63,023 nt of DNA from Lachnospiraceae bacterium. Its GTDB lineage: Bacteria; Bacillota; Clostridia; Lachnospirales; Lachnospiraceae. The stretch is taken from assembly GCA_024699645.1 (NCBI GenBank), contig JAILPE010000103.1, positions 1-63,023 of the forward strand, given 5' to 3'. This document shows, one piece after another, positions 61,108 through 63,023 of this stretch; position 1 is the stretch's first letter, and every line of letters starts with the position of its first letter. The notes beneath the pieces are model-generated. The model searched no databases. It had not been told where the DNA came from and saw nothing but the letters and a program-made list of their open reading frames with translations. The position numbers and the translations under genes were made by a program.

Positions 61108-62082
61108 ATGCTCTATTATTTGTTTCCTCAATTTGCACTCAAGATCAATCCTATGTTCTCGGGACTTATTTCTTTTATCGTCACTGCGATCCTGATAGGA
61201 TCATTAATGAAAAAACTCCCCGCCGACCAAGGAAGGGAGTTTGCCGTAAACGGTGCTCTTTCAAAAGGAAAAGCACGAGGATGCGGTATAATCTTTATAT
61301 CTGTTTATGTAGTACTTTCTCTTCTTTTTGTTCCCGTCATTCCCACAGCCCGTTGGGAAACAATGATATATCTCGCACTTACGTTTGCCGCATGTCTCGA
61401 GGGTTTCCTCGATGATGCTTCAAAAGTTCCGTGGGGCGAACTCAAGAAAGGTCTTATAGATCTCGTTATATGCGTTGCAACAGCATTTACTTTCTATATG
61501 TATAACGGCAGCTCCGTCAGACTTGCTCTTTTTGATGTATCGTTCGAGCTTCCGGCAGTTGTATTCATTATTCTTGCAACACTGCTGTTGTGGGCTTCCA
61601 TCAATGTTGTAAACTGCACCGACGGTGTCGACGGACTTTGCGGATCTCTTACGATCCTTTCATGTGCCGGTTTCCTCCTGATACTTATGGGCACTGACAG
61701 TGCAAGTGTTCCGTCGATCATAAACTGCGTGATCATGATCGGTGCCATAGCGGCATACCTGCTTTATAACTGCTCTCCGAGCAAGGTTCTCATGGGTGAT
61801 GCAGGATCACGCGCCATCGGACTTTTTCTCGGTCTGGCAGCGTTAAAAACCGGCAGTCCGCTTGCGTTCATCCCGATCTGTCTTATCTTCATAATCGACG
61901 GTGGTCTCGGACTTATAAAGGTTGCTCTTTTACGTACTGTAAAGCTCAAGATCCTCAAGAATACGCGCACGCCCATACATGATCACGTCCGTAAGAACAA
62001 AGGATGGTCAGACACGCAGACGGTGGCACGCTTCGTAATAGCGGGCGCGTTTGTGGTCGTACTGTACCTTTTATTCATATGA
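61108..62082 (+). CDS. MraY/WecA-family phospho-sugar transferase
   Basis: 324-residue integral membrane protein with about ten segments. It keeps the catalytic residues of the family: DD at 102-103 (FLDDASK), NCTDGVDGL at 169-177, MGDAGSRAIG at 229-238 and HDHVRKNKGW at 291-300 (HHH-F-type in MraY). It differs from canonical MraY in the missing KAGTPTMGG loop (here KGKARGCG near 53). It could be the cell-wall MraY in a divergent lineage or a paralogue loading another sugar on undecaprenyl phosphate. It is a lone gene beside the secreted pair and the CotH gene. Confidence 0.85.
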   Translation: MLYYLFPQFALKINPMFSGLISFIVTAILIGSLMKKLPADQGREFAVNGALSKGKARGCGIIFISVYVVLSLLFVPVIPTARWETMIYLALTFAACLEGFLDDASKVPWGELKKGLIDLVICVATAFTFYMYNGSSVRLALFDVSFELPAVVFIILATLLLWASINVVNCTDGVDGLCGSLTILSCAGFLLILMGTDSASVPSIINCVIMIGAIAAYLLYNCSPSKVLMGDAGSRAIGLFLGLAALKTGSPLAFIPICLIFIIDGGLGLIKVALLRTVKLKILKNTRTPIHDHVRKNKGWSDTQTVARFVIAGAFVVVLYLLFI

Positions 62083-62173
62083 AAATGAAATACAATTATT
62101 AAAAGATAGTATATACAGGTCAGGCTGTCGGGTATATTTCTCCGCAAACACGCTCTGTATTTGTACCCACGTT

Positions 62174-63023
62174 TTATTCTACGCCGTAGAGGTCGCGCTC
62201 CACGTACTTAAGTGCGTATTCCTTACGATTTTCAGCGAATGACAGGAGCTGTGACTCGGTATCGAAATACGATCCGGGACTGCACCAGAGTGAGAAGTCT
62301 CCCTTCTTTCTGAGCTGATCGAGATGCTGATAATAATACTCAAGCTCCGTTGCCCTTGATTCGTTGAGCATATTGTAGCTTTCCTTTATGCTGTCAGGTG
62401 AGAGAGCACCTTCAAAGAACTCGATCGTCTTGTTCTTAAAATACTCCTTACAATCCTCACGCTCCATAAGCTTTGTAAAGAGCGGCGAATATCTGGTATC
62501 GTGAGAATTCATGACAACCTTGAGTGTATCATAAAACGGCTGTGTGGTATCCTGGCCGTAAAGACTGTACGAATAGTCCATATCATGAGGCAGGAAACGG
62601 TAACGTCCGTCAAAGACTCCCTCCGTATATGTATCGCCCTCTGCCGGAACATATCTCATAACCTTGTAATTGTTATTGGGCCAGTCCCAGTTATTGAGGG
62701 AGATATTCCATGCAAAGAAGTCAAGATAATCCTCTACTACCATAAACTCGTTGAGAGCCTTATAATTGGCATCGTTAGTGAGATCCATCTCGATGAACTT
62801 ATTATATGCTTCGTTATACTCATCTACATATTTCTGGGTAAGCTCGTCGTCGTCATCTTTTTTTTGCTGATCACTTCCTTCAAGCACTACAAACTCTCCG
62901 GGAGCATCCTTGCCGAACTTCTGCTTGAAATATTCGTCGCAGTAGTTTTCGTGAAGCCAGAAAAGACCGTAATACTTTCCGTTCAGATATGCGGTTGCGG
63001 GGATCACTGCTTCATAAATATCA
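62174..63023 (-). CDS. CotH-family protein, C-terminal part (start outside window)
   Basis: The frame is open at the right edge, so the start lies beyond the window; 283 codons are visible. It carries the CotH kinase domain pattern GKYYGLFWLHENYCDEYFKQKFG, DYLDFFAWNISLNNWDWPNNNYKVMR and the catalytic-like RYRFLPHDMDYSYSLYG. Spore-coat CotH proteins phosphorylate coat proteins; in non-sporulating Firmicutes homologues are exported and of unknown role. The stop is followed by a region with no clear terminator, converging on the MraY-family gene. Confidence 0.85.
   Translation of the reverse strand, partial: DIYEAVIPATAYLNGKYYGLFWLHENYCDEYFKQKFGKDAPGEFVVLEGSDQQKKDDDDELTQKYVDEYNEAYNKFIEMDLTNDANYKALNEFMVVEDYLDFFAWNISLNNWDWPNNNYKVMRYVPAEGDTYTEGVFDGRYRFLPHDMDYSYSLYGQDTTQPFYDTLKVVMNSHDTRYSPLFTKLMEREDCKEYFKNKTIEFFEGALSPDSIKESYNMLNESRATELEYYYQHLDQLRKKGDFSLWCSPGSYFDTESQLLSFAENRKEYALKYVERDLYGVE

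Overview
The window looks like a chromosomal stretch of an anaerobic Gram-positive Clostridia, most likely a Lachnospiraceae (Butyrivibrio/Roseburia-like gut or rumen bacterium). This is inferred from the class III ribonucleotide reductase, ackA/pta acetate formation, a T-box-controlled tyrS, SD-rich starts (AGGAGG type), CotH, XpaC/TelA, CACHE-type chemoreceptor and many c-di-GMP proteins. No phage, transposase or CRISPR array is visible. Most genes are on the minus strand.

Layout. 0.2-5.9 kb: chemoreceptor, NrdD with a fused thioredoxin-like tail (promoter preceded by a NrdR-type box), TPR lipoprotein. 6-8.3 kb: acyl-CoA synthetase preceded by an XRE-cupin regulator. 8.4-16.8 kb: a signalling block with a DUF4015 glycosidase-like protein, an HD-GYP response regulator, a PAS histidine kinase, a BTAD (SARP-like) activator, a REC-HD-GYP-GGDEF protein and an XRE regulator. 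17-24.3 kb: RarA, class A PBP, YigZ, an unknown protein, an M14 peptidase. 24.4-30 kb: sugar-sensor-GGDEF protein, a transglutaminase-like lipoprotein with a short coupled leader ORF, a GH26-like glycosidase, a Na/Ca exchanger, tRNA-Gln. 30.2-34.6 kb: rfbB and the xpaC-telA-TPM operon. 34.9-42.9 kb: a six-gene export operon with three adaptors, one large FtsX permease and two ABC ATPases, one carrying an AbrB-like tail. 43-50.7 kb: pta, ackA, cNMP-binding protein, TmcAL, GH3 glucosidase, CvpA-like protein. 51-54 kb: REC-HPt protein followed by a minimal SufC/SufB pair (SMS type). 54-56.7 kb: tRNA-Leu, lipoprotein, tyrS with T-box. 56.7-63 kb: small acidic membrane protein, two paralogous secreted proteins, a MraY-family transferase and a truncated CotH protein.

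The most unusual feature is a recurring architecture rather than one gene: at least eleven spacers hold imperfect tandem repeats of 21-42 bp. Each locus has its own unrelated unit, many units carry a small dyad, and in about seven loci the repeat starts inside the last codons and stop codon of a gene. A second cross-locus link is a degenerate GGDEF-like domain shared by the BTAD activator and the neighbouring convergent HD-GYP-GGDEF protein. Gene starts were moved from the longest frame wherever a good Shine-Dalgarno or signal peptide argued for it. All functional names come from motif recognition by eye; no database was searched.
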